This document shows, in pieces, positions 26,482 to 34,637 of a stretch of DNA of 64,000 bases. The stretch is from positions 1 to 64,000 of the forward strand of contig JBBSJP010000003.1 of the NCBI GenBank assembly GCA_038257155.1, written 5' to 3'. A model generated the notes under the pieces. The model was not told the origin of the DNA and did not search any database. It saw nothing but the letters and a program-made list of their open reading frames with translations. Each line of letters starts with the position of its first letter. Position 1 is the first letter of the stretch. The position numbers and the translations under genes were made by a program. The stretch is from JANJTY01 sp038257155 (lineage in GTDB: Bacteria > Pseudomonadota > Gammaproteobacteria > Xanthomonadales > Xanthomonadaceae).

Positions 26482-27077
26482 GGCCTGACCTGCACGGGCA
26501 GTTCGATCAGGCGCCGCAGGCTGCCCTGGCCCTGCAGGTCGAGACGCAGCTCAATCGCGCGCGGCAGACTTTCGGCTGCGCCCAGCCAGCGTTCCATTGA
26601 ACGACCCTGGGCATCGATGTAGCGCAGCTCCAGACGCGTCACATCCGGCAGCATGGCTTCGATGATCGGGCTGGCACCCGGCGCGCGATCCAGGGTCGGC
26701 CAGATCAGCCGCTCCAGCACCGTGCCGGTCTGTCGCCAGGCTACGCGGCGCAGATCGGGCCCGACCGATTCAATCAGGCTGGTCGGCAGCCCGCGAGTGA
26801 ACTCAAGGTAGCCCGGCTCGCCGCGAAAAGCCGCCAGTGGCGCGCCAAATTCGTCCCGCACCGGGCGCGCCAGCGCGGCGCGCAGGTCGGCCTCGAATCG
26901 GCCAAAGCTGCGGCTCAGCGCTTCAAGGCGAACATGCTCCGCTTCAATCTGGGCGCGACTGCGGGACAAGGTCGCCAGCCCGCCCCAGGCTAGCGTCGCC
27001 AGTACCGCAAGCACCGCCACCGCGACCAGCAGCTCAACCAGGGTGAAGCCACGCACGGGGCGAGGGGAGTGCCTCAT
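26478..27077 (-). CDS. gspJ: Type II secretion minor pseudopilin GspJ
   Basis: GspJ forms the tip complex with GspI and GspK. The 199-residue protein carries the class III leader and helix RPVRGFTLVELLVAVAVLAVLATLAWGGL (cleavage before Phe, Glu at +5), then EAEHVRLEALSRSFGRFEADLRAALARPVRDEFG and a C-terminal beta domain with YLEFTRGLP, VAWRQTGTVLERLIWPTLDRAPG and VTRLELRYIDAQG, all GspJ hallmarks. Overlaps of 4 bases with gspK and gspI indicate one translationally linked transcript. Confidence 0.93.
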   Translation of the reverse strand: MRHSPRPVRGFTLVELLVAVAVLAVLATLAWGGLATLSRSRAQIEAEHVRLEALSRSFGRFEADLRAALARPVRDEFGAPLAAFRGEPGYLEFTRGLPTSLIESVGPDLRRVAWRQTGTVLERLIWPTLDRAPGASPIIEAMLPDVTRLELRYIDAQGRSMERWLGAAESLPRAIELRLDLQGQGSLRRLIELPVQVRP

Positions 27078-27484
27078 CGGGTCGCGACGAAGCCGGTCAT
27101 GCGGCCGACGGGCTCGGTTGCATCCGGCGCGAACACCGCCGCATCCAGGCGCCGGATGCCGGCCACGGGCGTGTCCTGCACATCGATCAGCCAGCGATAC
27201 CGCCGTCCACCAAAATCGACTTCACCCTCGCGCCGCCCGGGCTGGATCGCGCCGCCGATTCGCGCTTCGGCGATGGCATTGCTGGCAATCCACTCGGCAT
27301 GGCTGCGCTCACGCAGATGACTAAGGGAATCGGCCTCCTGCGCTGCGACGCGCACCAAGGCCAGCATCACCAGGCCAAGTATCGCCAGGGCCACCAGGAC
27401 TTCGAGCAAAGTGAATCCGCGCGCAGCGCTATGGCAGCCGCGGCTCCCGGCAGGCGATACCGAGCGACTCGCTTTGCGTCTCAT
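27074..27484 (-). CDS. gspI: Type II secretion minor pseudopilin GspI
   Basis: GspI is the core minor pseudopilin that organises GspJ and GspK at the tip. The 136-residue product shows the pre-pseudopilin site AARGFTLLEVLVALAILGLVMLALVRVA and the short GspI body ASNAIAEARIGGAIQPGRREGEVDFGGRRYRWLIDVQDTPV, which is highly typical. The leader before the cleavage site (about 22 residues) is longer than usual; a later start is possible but gives no better context. It overlaps both neighbours by 4 bases. Confidence 0.92.
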   Translation of the reverse strand: MRRKASRSVSPAGSRGCHSAARGFTLLEVLVALAILGLVMLALVRVAAQEADSLSHLRERSHAEWIASNAIAEARIGGAIQPGRREGEVDFGGRRYRWLIDVQDTPVAGIRRLDAAVFAPDATEPVGRMTGFVATR

Positions 27485-27999
27485 TCGCCCACCCTGGTGG
27501 CCTCGGCGCGTCGACCGGCGCCACCCGCAATCTGCCAGGCGTCACCCCCATCCGGTCCGCGCAGCTCGATTCGGAATACGCTGAGTTCGCCGCGCGCGCT
27601 GCAACCAATCTGCGGCGCGCGATTCGACTCGGCCACGGCCTGCACACGACCCTCGCGCTCCATCCGCAGGCTGAGCGGTCGTTCCCAGGTACGCTCACGC
27701 AGCGCCTCGCCGCTGTCTGACCCGATGGGCATGAAGCCCTGCGGCAGAATCCAGCCAAAACGGTAGCCCTGCCCGTCGACGCTGAGACCCAGGTCTCGAC
27801 CTACCCGTTCGGCACGCTCACAACCGAGCTCGATCAGCGCGGCCAGACGCTCGGCATCACGCTGCAGTTCCCGCTCTGGCCCCGCGCCGATGCGCAGCAG
27901 CACCGCGCCGATCACGATCGAGAGGATGACCACGACGACGAGCAGTTCGATCAGGGTGAAGCCGCTGGCGCGAGCCAGACGCCTGCTGGCACGCTGCAT
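27481..27999 (-). CDS. gspH: Type II secretion pseudopilin GspH
   Basis: GspH joins the minor tip complex to the GspG fibre. From ATG at 27999 the product has 172 residues with leader MQRASRRLARAS, cleavage site and helix GFTLIELLVVVVILSIVIGAVLLRIG, then RDAERLAALIELGCERAERVGRDLGLSVDGQGYRFGWILPQGF, the recognised GspH body. The frame remains open upstream, but the ATG directly before the basic leader is the natural start. It is 28 bases downstream of gspG and overlaps gspI. Confidence 0.92.
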   Translation of the reverse strand: MQRASRRLARASGFTLIELLVVVVILSIVIGAVLLRIGAGPERELQRDAERLAALIELGCERAERVGRDLGLSVDGQGYRFGWILPQGFMPIGSDSGEALRERTWERPLSLRMEREGRVQAVAESNRAPQIGCSARGELSVFRIELRGPDGGDAWQIAGGAGRRAEATRVGE

Positions 28000-28027
28000 A
28001 CGACCTGCCGCGCCTGCCCGGGTGGAA

Positions 28028-28474
28028 TCACCAGTTGCCGATATCGGCATTGGTGCCCTCACCGCCTGGCTGTCCATCCGCGCCCGCCGACCAGATGTCG
28101 ATGTCGGCATTGCGGCCCGGACTCAGGTAACTGTAATCACGGCCCCAGGGGTCCTTGGGCAGTCGGTCGATATAGCCGCCGGCTTTCCAGTTGGGTGCAT
28201 CCGGACGCCCAGTGGGCTTGCGCACCAGGGCTTCCAGGCCCTGCTCGGTACTCGGATAGGCGAAATTGTCGAGTCGATACATGTTCAGCGCCGCCACCAG
28301 CGCCTGCACATCCTGCTGGGCGCGAACCACGCGGGCCTCATCCGGCTTGTCCATGAAGCGCGGTACCACCACCGTGGCCAGGATGCCGAGAATCACCACC
28401 ACCACGAGAATTTCGATCAAGGTGAAGCCGCCGACGCGCGGACGGTGGACAGGGCGGTTCTGGCTGAACATCAT
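28028..28474 (-). CDS. gspG: Type II secretion major pseudopilin GspG
   Basis: Major subunit of the pseudopilus that pushes substrates through the outer-membrane secretin. The 148-residue product has leader and helix RVGGFTLIEILVVVVILGILATVVVPRFMDKPDEAR, then the conserved DVQALVAALNMYRLDNFAYPSTEQGLEALVRKPTG and the calcium-site region DPWGRDYSYLSPGRNADIDIWSAGADGQPGGEG. This is nearly diagnostic for GspG. It heads the gspG-H-I-J-K run. gspE, gspF, gspC and gspD are not in the window, and bioA starts divergently 31 bases away. Confidence 0.96.
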   Translation of the reverse strand: MMFSQNRPVHRPRVGGFTLIEILVVVVILGILATVVVPRFMDKPDEARVVRAQQDVQALVAALNMYRLDNFAYPSTEQGLEALVRKPTGRPDAPNWKAGGYIDRLPKDPWGRDYSYLSPGRNADIDIWSAGADGQPGGEGTNADIGNW

Positions 28475-28505
28475 GACTGGCTGTATCGCGAGGAATTCCA
28501 CGCAG

Positions 28506-29894
28506 ATGGTAGCAAACGCCGCAGCTTTCGAATCCGCCAATTCGCACTGGACCGAGCGCGATCTGGCCGTTCTGTGGCACCCCTGCAGCCAGATGCGCGA
28601 GCACCTTGAAGGCGCCCCACTGATCCCGATCCGGCGCGGCCAGGGCGCCTGGCTGGAAGATTTCGACGGCAAGCGCTATCTGGATGCGATCAGTTCCTGG
28701 TGGACCAATCTGTTCGGCCACGGTGAAGCCGGCATCGCCGCCGCCATCGCGCGCCAGGCCGGCGAACTCGAGCACGTGCTGCTGGCGGGCTTCTCGCATG
28801 CGCCGGCGATCGAGCTGTCGGAGCGATTGATCGCGCTGGCGCCGCCAGGTCTGGCCAAGGTGTTCTTTGCCGACAATGGTTCGGCAGGCGTGGAAGTGGC
28901 GCTGAAGATGAGCTTCCACGCCCACGCCAATCGCGGCGCCGGACGCCGCACTCGCTTCGTCGCGCTGTCGGGCAGCTATCACGGGGAAACCCTCGGGGCG
29001 CTGGGCGTGACCGATATTCCGTTGTATCGCCGGGTCTACGCGCCGCTGCTGCTGGAGCCGCTGTTCACGCCTTCGCCCGACGCTTGGCAGGCGGAGCCGG
29101 GCGAATCGGCGCAGGCCTGCGCGCTGCGCCGCGCCGATCAACTGGCCGAGCTGTTCGAGCGGGAGGGAGACACCATCTGCGCGCTGATTCTTGAACCACT
29201 GGTGCAGTGCGCCGCCGGCATGCGCATGCATCATCCGGACTATCTGCGCCGCGCGCGTGAGCTCTGCGACGAGCATGGCGTGCACCTGATTGCCGACGAA
29301 ATCGCGGTAGGTTTCGGCCGCACCGGCACCCTGTTCGCCTGCGAGCAGGCCGGCATCACACCGGACCTGCTCTGCCTGTCGAAAGGCCTGACCGGCGGCT
29401 TTCTGCCGCTCTCGGCAGTGCTTGCAACACAATCGCTGTACGAGGCCTTCCTCGACGACAGCCGCGAGCGCGCCTTCCTGCATTCGCACAGCTATACCGG
29501 CAATCCGATCGCCTGCGCTGCTGCGCTGGCGACGCTGGAGCGCTTCGCCCGGGAGCCTGTGATCGACAACAATCGACGATTGGCTGCACGGATGGCGGAA
29601 CTGGCTGCACCAATGAGGCAACATCCGCATATCGCCGAAGTGCGCCAGACCGGCATGATCCTGGCCATCGAGCTGGTCGATAATCGCTCGACCCGCACGC
29701 CCTTCCCTGCCAGCGAACGCCGTGGCCAACGCGCGTACCGACGCGGCCTGGAAGCCGGCGCGATCCTGCGCCCACTCGGTGACACGCTCTACTGGATGCC
29801 GCCCTATTGCGTGGCCGAGCCCGAGCTTGCCCACCTGGCCGCCGCCACGGATGCGGCCATCGAAGCAGCCACTGGTGCGCCGGTGGAACGCTGA
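28506..29894 (+). CDS. bioA: Adenosylmethionine-8-amino-7-oxononanoate aminotransferase
   Basis: PLP-dependent class III transaminase that makes 7,8-diaminopelargonate in biotin synthesis using SAM as amino donor. The 462-residue protein shows RDLAVLWHPCSQM, the BioA-type start, YLDAISSWWTNLFGH, FFADNGSAGVEVALKMSFH, GSYHGETLGALGVTD, ADEIAVGFGRTGTLFACEQAGITPDLLCLSKGLTGGFLPLSA with the PLP lysine in LSKGL, and HSHSYTGNPIACAAALATLE. ATG at 28506 follows AGGAA. rsmE starts 2 bases after its stop. Other biotin genes are not in the window. Confidence 0.94.
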   Translation: MVANAAAFESANSHWTERDLAVLWHPCSQMREHLEGAPLIPIRRGQGAWLEDFDGKRYLDAISSWWTNLFGHGEAGIAAAIARQAGELEHVLLAGFSHAPAIELSERLIALAPPGLAKVFFADNGSAGVEVALKMSFHAHANRGAGRRTRFVALSGSYHGETLGALGVTDIPLYRRVYAPLLLEPLFTPSPDAWQAEPGESAQACALRRADQLAELFEREGDTICALILEPLVQCAAGMRMHHPDYLRRARELCDEHGVHLIADEIAVGFGRTGTLFACEQAGITPDLLCLSKGLTGGFLPLSAVLATQSLYEAFLDDSRERAFLHSHSYTGNPIACAAALATLERFAREPVIDNNRRLAARMAELAAPMRQHPHIAEVRQTGMILAIELVDNRSTRTPFPASERRGQRAYRRGLEAGAILRPLGDTLYWMPPYCVAEPELAHLAAATDAAIEAATGAPVER

Positions 29895-29896
29895 GC

Positions 29897-30640
29897 GTGC
29901 GTATTACGCGTGTCTTCGTCCCGGGTCCGCTCGCCAGCGGCCAGCACATCGCACTATCCGATAGTGCGCATCAACACCTTGTCCGCGTGCTGCGCCTCGA
30001 GGTCGGCGCCGAGTTGCAGGCGTTCGACGGAGAAGGCGGCGAATGGCTTGCACGCATCGCCAGCGTGTCGAAACGCGGCAGTGAAATCGAGCTGCTCGAT
30101 GGCGTCGCACCCCAGCCCGACAGTCCGCTGTTCATCGAGCTGGGGCAGGCCCTGGCACGTGGCGAAAAGATGGACCTGGTGCTGCAGAAAGCCACCGAGT
30201 TGGGCGTCGCGCGCATCGTACCGCTGGTCACCGAACGCAGCGAAGTGAAGCTGGATGCCGATCGCGCCGAGCGCCGCCTGGCGCACTGGCGCGGCGTGTT
30301 GATCCACGCCTGCGAGCAGTGCGGTCGCGCGCGCTTGCCGGAGCTGCAGGAGCCATCGCGAATCGAACAATGGGCTGCTGCGCTGAACGCGCCAGTGAAG
30401 CTGATGCTGGATCCCGATGCCGAGCTCGGCCTGCTGCAGGTGGCGCAGGAACTGCGCCGACCATCGCCGCAGATCGCGATCGCCATCGGACCGGAGGGCG
30501 GTTTCGGACCTCGCGACGTGCAGGCGCTACGCTCAGCCGACTTTCTCCCGGTGCGCCTCGGCCCGCGTGTGCTGCGCACCGAGACCGCGGGACTGGCGGT
30601 GATCGCGATCCTGCAAGCGCTTGTGGGCGACCTGCGCTAG
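29897..30640 (+). CDS. rsmE: 16S rRNA (uracil1498-N3)-methyltransferase
   Basis: SPOUT-class methyltransferase that makes m3U1498 in the decoding region of 16S rRNA. From GTG at 29897 the product has 247 residues, the normal length. It shows a PUA-like N-terminal domain (RITRVFVPGPLASGQHIALSDSAHQHLVRVLRLEVG) and the knotted C-terminal domain with KMDLVLQKATELGVARIVPLVTERSEV, ACEQCGRARLPEL, AIGPEGGFGPRDV and LGPRVLRTETAGLAVIAILQ, the SAM-binding signature. The start is set by its position 2 bases after bioA. A strong terminator follows 15 bases downstream. Confidence 0.96.
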   Translation: MRITRVFVPGPLASGQHIALSDSAHQHLVRVLRLEVGAELQAFDGEGGEWLARIASVSKRGSEIELLDGVAPQPDSPLFIELGQALARGEKMDLVLQKATELGVARIVPLVTERSEVKLDADRAERRLAHWRGVLIHACEQCGRARLPELQEPSRIEQWAAALNAPVKLMLDPDAELGLLQVAQELRRPSPQIAIAIGPEGGFGPRDVQALRSADFLPVRLGPRVLRTETAGLAVIAILQALVGDLR

Positions 30641-30654
30641 CCCGCAGGTCGGAA

Positions 30655-30688
30655 AAGCAAAAGGCCGCCCGAAGGCGGCCTTTTGCTT
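30655..30688. terminator. Bidirectional terminator between rsmE and rplS
   Basis: A perfect 15-base-pair stem, AAGCAAAAGGCCGCC, with a four-base CGAA loop. A and T runs at the outer ends of the stem let it work in both directions. It lies between the convergent ends of rsmE and rplS. Confidence 0.9.
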
Positions 30689-30707
30689 GAACTGGGGTGA
30701 CTCAGGC

Positions 30708-31079
30708 TTACTGAGCCATCGCCTTGGCGTGCGCGCTGAGGTCTTCCTTGATGCGCGCCTTGCGGCCCTGCAGGCCACGCAGGTAGTAGAGCTTGCCAGC
30801 GCGAACCTTGCCACGGCGCTTCACTTCGAGCGACTCGATGATCGGGCTGTGGGTCTGGAAGACGCGCTCGACGCCGGTGCCGTGGGAAATCTTGCGGACC
30901 GTGAAAGCGGAGTTCAGGCCGGCGTTCTTGATCGCGATGACAACGCCTTCATAGGCCTGCACGCGCTCGCGGTTGCCTTCCTTCACCTTGACGTTGACGA
31001 CCACGGTGTCGCCAGGGCCGAACTCTGGCAGTGTGCGCAGGATCTGCTCGGCTTCGAATGCTTGGAGGAGCTTGTTCAT
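30708..31079 (-). CDS. rplS: 50S ribosomal protein L19
   Basis: L19 lies at the 30S-50S interface. The 123-residue protein (115 in E. coli) begins MNKLLQAFEAEQILRTLPEFGPGDTVVVNVKVKEGNRERVQAYEGVVIA and has the signature GLNSAFTVRKISHGTGVERVFQTHSPIIESLEVKRRGKVRAGKLYYLRGLQGRKARIKE. ATG at 31079 is preferred over an upstream in-frame codon on family alignment. It is the last gene of rpsP-rimM-trmD-rplS, separated from trmD by 141 bases holding its own likely promoter, and ends at a bidirectional terminator. Confidence 0.97.
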   Translation of the reverse strand: MNKLLQAFEAEQILRTLPEFGPGDTVVVNVKVKEGNRERVQAYEGVVIAIKNAGLNSAFTVRKISHGTGVERVFQTHSPIIESLEVKRRGKVRAGKLYYLRGLQGRKARIKEDLSAHAKAMAQ

Positions 31080-31136
31080 TGGATTACCCGACCTTAGTGT
31101 TGTTCCCAAGCGCGAGCGCGCGTCGGAAAGTCGATC

Positions 31137-31167
31137 ATTATAACCTGATGTCACCGGCTGTTGCCAA
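31137..31167 (-). promoter_or_regulatory. Putative sigma-70 promoter for rplS
   Basis: On the minus strand a perfect TATAAT (31142-31137) follows TTGGCA (31167-31162) with a 19-base spacer, about 60 bases upstream of the rplS ATG and inside the 141-base trmD-rplS gap. It could supply extra L19 relative to the low-abundance RimM and TrmD proteins. The spacer is longer than the ideal 17. Confidence 0.5.
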
Positions 31168-31220
31168 GTGGGTTTTTCAGCAAGGTGCGCGGCCTCTTTT
31201 CGCCCCTTGCCACCAGAACT

Positions 31221-31979
31221 TCATTCCTTCGCTTTCGCCCTGCTGCGCCAGTCGATGCAGAAGGCATCCAGCAGCTGCCGGTCTTCCCTGCCCAACTCGA
31301 GTCGGGCCAGCAGATCCGGGCGCCGCAGCCACGTGCGTCCAAGGGCCTGCTGACGCCGCCAGCGCGCGATGGCGCGATGATCGCCAGAGCGCAGCACCTC
31401 GGGAACGTCGCCCAGTTCATGGGTTTCGGGCCGGGTGAAGTGCGGGCAGTCGAGCAGGCCCTGCTCGAAACTGTCCTGGCTGGCAGATTCGGAGTCATTC
31501 AGCGCGCCATCCTGCAGCCGGCCGACCGCGTCGATCAGCACGCTGGCGGCCAGTTCGCCGCCCGACAGCACGTAGTCGCCAATCGACAACTCCAGATCAA
31601 TCTCGGCTTCGATGAAGCGTTCGTCGACGCCCTCATATCGTCCGCACAGCAGGATCATTCCAGGACCCTGCGCCAAATTGCGCACCCGCTGCTGGGTAAG
31701 ACGCTCGCCCTGCGGACTGAGGTAGATCACCGGCGCCAGACCTGTTCCCGCAGCGCGCACGGCAGCCAGGCATTCACGCAGCGGATCGATCGACATCAGC
31801 ATGCCAGGACCACCGCCGAAGGGGCGTTCGTCGATCCGGCGATAGTTGTCATGGGTGAAATCACGCGGATTCCAGGCTTCGACGGCCAGCAGCCCGCGCT
31901 CCTGGGCACGCCCCACCACGCCGACCGCTGCGTTGCTGCGGATCAGTTCGGGAAACAGGCTGAGGACATCGATGCGCAT
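31221..31979 (-). CDS. trmD: tRNA (guanine37-N1)-methyltransferase
   Basis: TrmD methylates G37 next to the anticodon and prevents +1 frameshifting. From ATG at 31979 it has 252 residues (255 in E. coli). Motifs: MRIDVLSLFPELI, RRIDERPFGGGPGMLM, YLSPQGERLTQQRVRNLA, LLCGRYEGVDERFIEAEIDLELSIGDYVLSGGELAASVLIDAVGRL, the knotted SAM-binding region, and HFTRPETHELGDVPEVLRSGDHRAIARWRRQQAL. It follows rimM by 10 bases. The upstream frame extension is not part of TrmD. Confidence 0.97.
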   Translation of the reverse strand: MRIDVLSLFPELIRSNAAVGVVGRAQERGLLAVEAWNPRDFTHDNYRRIDERPFGGGPGMLMSIDPLRECLAAVRAAGTGLAPVIYLSPQGERLTQQRVRNLAQGPGMILLCGRYEGVDERFIEAEIDLELSIGDYVLSGGELAASVLIDAVGRLQDGALNDSESASQDSFEQGLLDCPHFTRPETHELGDVPEVLRSGDHRAIARWRRQQALGRTWLRRPDLLARLELGREDRQLLDAFCIDWRSRAKAKE

Positions 31980-31989
31980 CGACGCGGAA

Positions 31990-32502
31990 TCAGAACTCGG
32001 GATCCCAATCGACCTCGATGCGACCAGCAGCAAGGTCGACGCGCGTGATGTAACGGTCCAGCAGGAAGGGAATCAGGCGGTCGCGCTCGCCGCGCACCAC
32101 CATCACGTCATTGGCAGCGGTTTCGAACAGGTGCGAAACCTTGCCCAGCTCGACGCCTTCCACGGTAAACACGGACAGACCTTCCAGGTCGACCCAGTAA
32201 TACTCATCGGCACTGGCTGGTGGCAGCGCGCTGCGCGCAACCCACAGCTCCGCGCCGCGCAACGCTTCTGCTTGATCGCGGTCATCGATATCGGGAAGGC
32301 GGGCAACGATGCCCTTGCCCTGTTCGCGACCACTGGCACCGGTAACCGAACGGTCAGTGCCAGCATGCCGCAGCCTCCAGGGCTGATAAGCAAAGATCGC
32401 GAGCCGCGGACTGGTCCACGACTCGAGCTTGACTTCACCCTTGATGCCGGAGGCGCCGATAAGGCGCCCCAGCAAAACTTCTCGCGTCTCGTCCCCGCTC
32501 AT
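31990..32502 (-). CDS. rimM: Ribosome maturation factor RimM
   Basis: RimM assists 30S head assembly around S19. The 170-residue protein has the N-terminal RimM domain (LLGRLIGASGIKGEVKLESWTSPRLAIFAYQPWRLR), the motif DRDQAEALRGAELWVARSALP, and a PRC-barrel-like C-terminal domain (EYYWVDLEGLSVFTVEGVELGKVSHLFETAANDVMVVRG to LIPFLLDRYITRVDLAAGRIEVDWDPEF). Length and motifs are normal. It lies 30 bases downstream of rpsP and 10 upstream of trmD. Confidence 0.96.
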   Translation of the reverse strand: MSGDETREVLLGRLIGASGIKGEVKLESWTSPRLAIFAYQPWRLRHAGTDRSVTGASGREQGKGIVARLPDIDDRDQAEALRGAELWVARSALPPASADEYYWVDLEGLSVFTVEGVELGKVSHLFETAANDVMVVRGERDRLIPFLLDRYITRVDLAAGRIEVDWDPEF

Positions 32503-32532
32503 GCTTCAAGGGTTCCGAGCCATGGCGCCGGC

Positions 32533-32784
32533 TTAAACAGCAGCGCGCGAGACTTCCTTGACCAGGTCGCGGACCTTGTCGGTCAGCTGCGCGCCATTGG
32601 AAACCCAATGCTCGACGCGGCTGGTGTTCAGCTCAACGCGCTTCTCGTTGCCGGTGGCAACCGGGTTGTAGAAACCCACGCGCTCAAGTGCACGACCATC
32701 GCGCTTGTTGCGCTGGTCGGTCACAACGATGTGGTAGAAGGGACGCTTTTTGGCGCCGCCACGGGTCAGACGGATCTTGACCAT
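32533..32784 (-). CDS. rpsP: 30S ribosomal protein S16
   Basis: S16 is an early 16S rRNA-binding assembly protein. The 83-residue product begins MVKIRLTRGGAKKRPFYHIVVTDQRNKRDGRALERVGFYNPVATGNEKRVELNTSRVEHWVSNGAQLTDKV, which is diagnostic. It heads rpsP-rimM-trmD-rplS, so the operon promoter should lie in the 159 bases between it and the divergent rnfD. I see no striking promoter elements there. Confidence 0.97.
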   Translation of the reverse strand: MVKIRLTRGGAKKRPFYHIVVTDQRNKRDGRALERVGFYNPVATGNEKRVELNTSRVEHWVSNGAQLTDKVRDLVKEVSRAAV

Positions 32785-32943
32785 GATTCACTCGGTAGTT
32801 CTGGGAGGGGCTTGCACCGCGACGCGGGGGCAAGTGAACGGAGAATGATAGCGCGAACTCGCGGCCAGGGGAAGTGGATGGGTATGGCGATGTCCTCGTC
32901 CAGTATTCTCCCCGATTACACCTCACCAATCCGGTTTGAGCCA

Positions 32944-33972
32944 ATGCGCCACTTCGCCACTGCCGGCGCCCCGCACCTGCCGCCAGCCAGCTCGGTCAGC
33001 CGGGTGATGGGGCTGGTGCTGCTGGCCCTGCTGCCCGGCATTGCGGCGCAGGTCTGGTTCTTTGGGCCGGGCGTGGTGATCCAGATGGTCATCGCCACTG
33101 GCTTCGCTCTGGGACTGGAAGCGGCCATGCTGACGGCACGCGGCCGTCCCATCAAACCTTTCATCAGTGACCTCAGCGCACCGCTGTGCGCGGTGCTGTT
33201 CGCACTCTGCATCCCGCCGCTGGCGCCGTGGTGGGTTGCGCTGACCGGCATGATCGCGGCCATGGTCTTCGCCAAGCACCTGTTCGGCGGCCTGGGCTAC
33301 AACCTGTTCAATCCCGCGATGGTGGGCTACGTCGTTGTGCTGATCTGCTTCCCTCTGGAGCTTTCGCAATGGCTGGCACCACGCGGATTGGGCAATCCGC
33401 CCGGCTTCGTCGACACCCTGCGGGCGATATTCCTGAGCATTCCGCCCGGGCCAGCCTGGGACAGCATCGCCCAGGCAACACCGCTGGAAAGCCTGCGACA
33501 GCTCGTCCCGGAAGGTCGCACCCTGGGTGAAATCCGCAGTGATCCGGTGTTCGGCGCGTTTGGCGGCCGTGGCTGGGAGTGGATCGCCAACTGCTACGCG
33601 CTGGGAGGCCTTTTTCTGTTGTGGAAGCGGATCATCCACTGGCAGGTGCCGATCGGCGTGTTGGGCAGCGTATTGCTGGTCACCTTGCCGTTCTACTTTT
33701 TCGAGCCGGACGTTCATCCGTTTCCGCTGCAGCACATTTTTTCTGGCGCATTGGTGTTGGCGGCCTTCTTCATCGCCACAGATCCGGTCACCGGTTGCGT
33801 CAGCCCACGTGGGCGCTTGCTGTTTGGCATCGGCGTGGGCCTGCTCACCCTGGCAATCCGACGCTGGGGTCTGTACCCGGATGGGGTCGCGTTCGCCGTG
33901 TTGCTGATGAACTGCGCCGCGCCCTGGCTGGACCGCGTGACGCGTCCGCGGATATACGGTGAAGCGCGATGA
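32944..33972 (+). CDS. rnfD: Rnf/Rsx electron transport complex subunit D
   Basis: RnfD is a membrane subunit of the ion-translocating ferredoxin:NAD+ oxidoreductase (or the SoxR-reducing Rsx complex). The 342-residue protein has about nine hydrophobic helices and begins SPIRFEPMRHFATAG-like sequence. AKHLFGGLGYNLFNPAMVGY is a strong family signature, and WDSIAQATPLESLRQ contains the Thr expected to carry covalent FMN. ATG at 32944 is chosen; an upstream in-frame ATG at 32887 is possible. It is followed by rnfG with an ATGA overlap. rnfA, rnfB and rnfC are not in the window. Confidence 0.92.
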   Translation: MRHFATAGAPHLPPASSVSRVMGLVLLALLPGIAAQVWFFGPGVVIQMVIATGFALGLEAAMLTARGRPIKPFISDLSAPLCAVLFALCIPPLAPWWVALTGMIAAMVFAKHLFGGLGYNLFNPAMVGYVVVLICFPLELSQWLAPRGLGNPPGFVDTLRAIFLSIPPGPAWDSIAQATPLESLRQLVPEGRTLGEIRSDPVFGAFGGRGWEWIANCYALGGLFLLWKRIIHWQVPIGVLGSVLLVTLPFYFFEPDVHPFPLQHIFSGALVLAAFFIATDPVTGCVSPRGRLLFGIGVGLLTLAIRRWGLYPDGVAFAVLLMNCAAPWLDRVTRPRIYGEAR

Positions 33973-34637
33973 CGGCGTCGCCGAGCATCCTGCGCACATC
34001 CCTGGTACTTGGCCTGATCGGCCTGATCGCTGCCGGCCTGCTGGCCGGTATCGACGCCTTGACCCACGACCGCATCGCCGCGCAGCGTCACGCCATGGAG
34101 CTGCGCCAACTGGTCGCGGTGATGCCGAAGTCCGGCTACGACAACGACCCGGTCACCGAACGCATCGCGGTGCGTGCGCCACGCTGGCTCCACCAGTCTG
34201 AAGCACGCGTCTGGCGCGGTCGCAGCAAGGGCCAGGCCAGTCTGCTGGTGCTCGAGTCCACCGCACCGGACGGTTACAGCGGCGACATCGCCCTGCTGAT
34301 CGGGGTGCGCAGCGACGGGCGGATCAATGGCGTGCGCGTGCTCGGGCATCGCGAAACGCCAGGCCTGGGCGATCGCATCGAGGTCGAACGCGATCCCTGG
34401 ATCACCGGCTTTGATGCGCGCAGCCTCGGCGACCCTGCGCGTGAACGATGGACCGTCAAACGCCAGCGCGGCGACTTCGACCAGTTCGCCGGTGCCACGA
34501 TCACGCCACGTGCCGTGGTGCAGGCCGTGGCGCGCACCCTGGACTTCGTCAAGCGGCATGGCGCCGCGCTGCACGCAGCGCAAGCCAGCACAACGCTAGA
34601 ATTCGCGGATGGACCAGACACCCCGCCAGATCCTTGA
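33969..34637 (+). CDS. rnfG: Rnf/Rsx electron transport complex subunit G
   Basis: RnfG is a single-helix, periplasm-facing flavoprotein of the Rnf complex. The 222-residue product has an N-terminal helix (LRTSLVLGLIGLIAAGLLAGIDAL) and the family body GYSGDIALLIGVRSDGRINGVRVLGHRETPGLGDRIE, then FDQFAGATITPRAVVQAV, in which the Thr of GAT is the FMN attachment residue; the usual preceding Ser is Ala here. It overlaps rnfD by 4 bases and rnfE by 29 bases, a tight operon arrangement. Confidence 0.93.
   Translation: MTASPSILRTSLVLGLIGLIAAGLLAGIDALTHDRIAAQRHAMELRQLVAVMPKSGYDNDPVTERIAVRAPRWLHQSEARVWRGRSKGQASLLVLESTAPDGYSGDIALLIGVRSDGRINGVRVLGHRETPGLGDRIEVERDPWITGFDARSLGDPARERWTVKRQRGDFDQFAGATITPRAVVQAVARTLDFVKRHGAALHAAQASTTLEFADGPDTPPDP

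Noticed and set aside
28338..29834. Minus-strand frame of 498 codons opposite bioA
   Set aside because: It is the shadow of bioA, whose PLP-binding motifs are all present.
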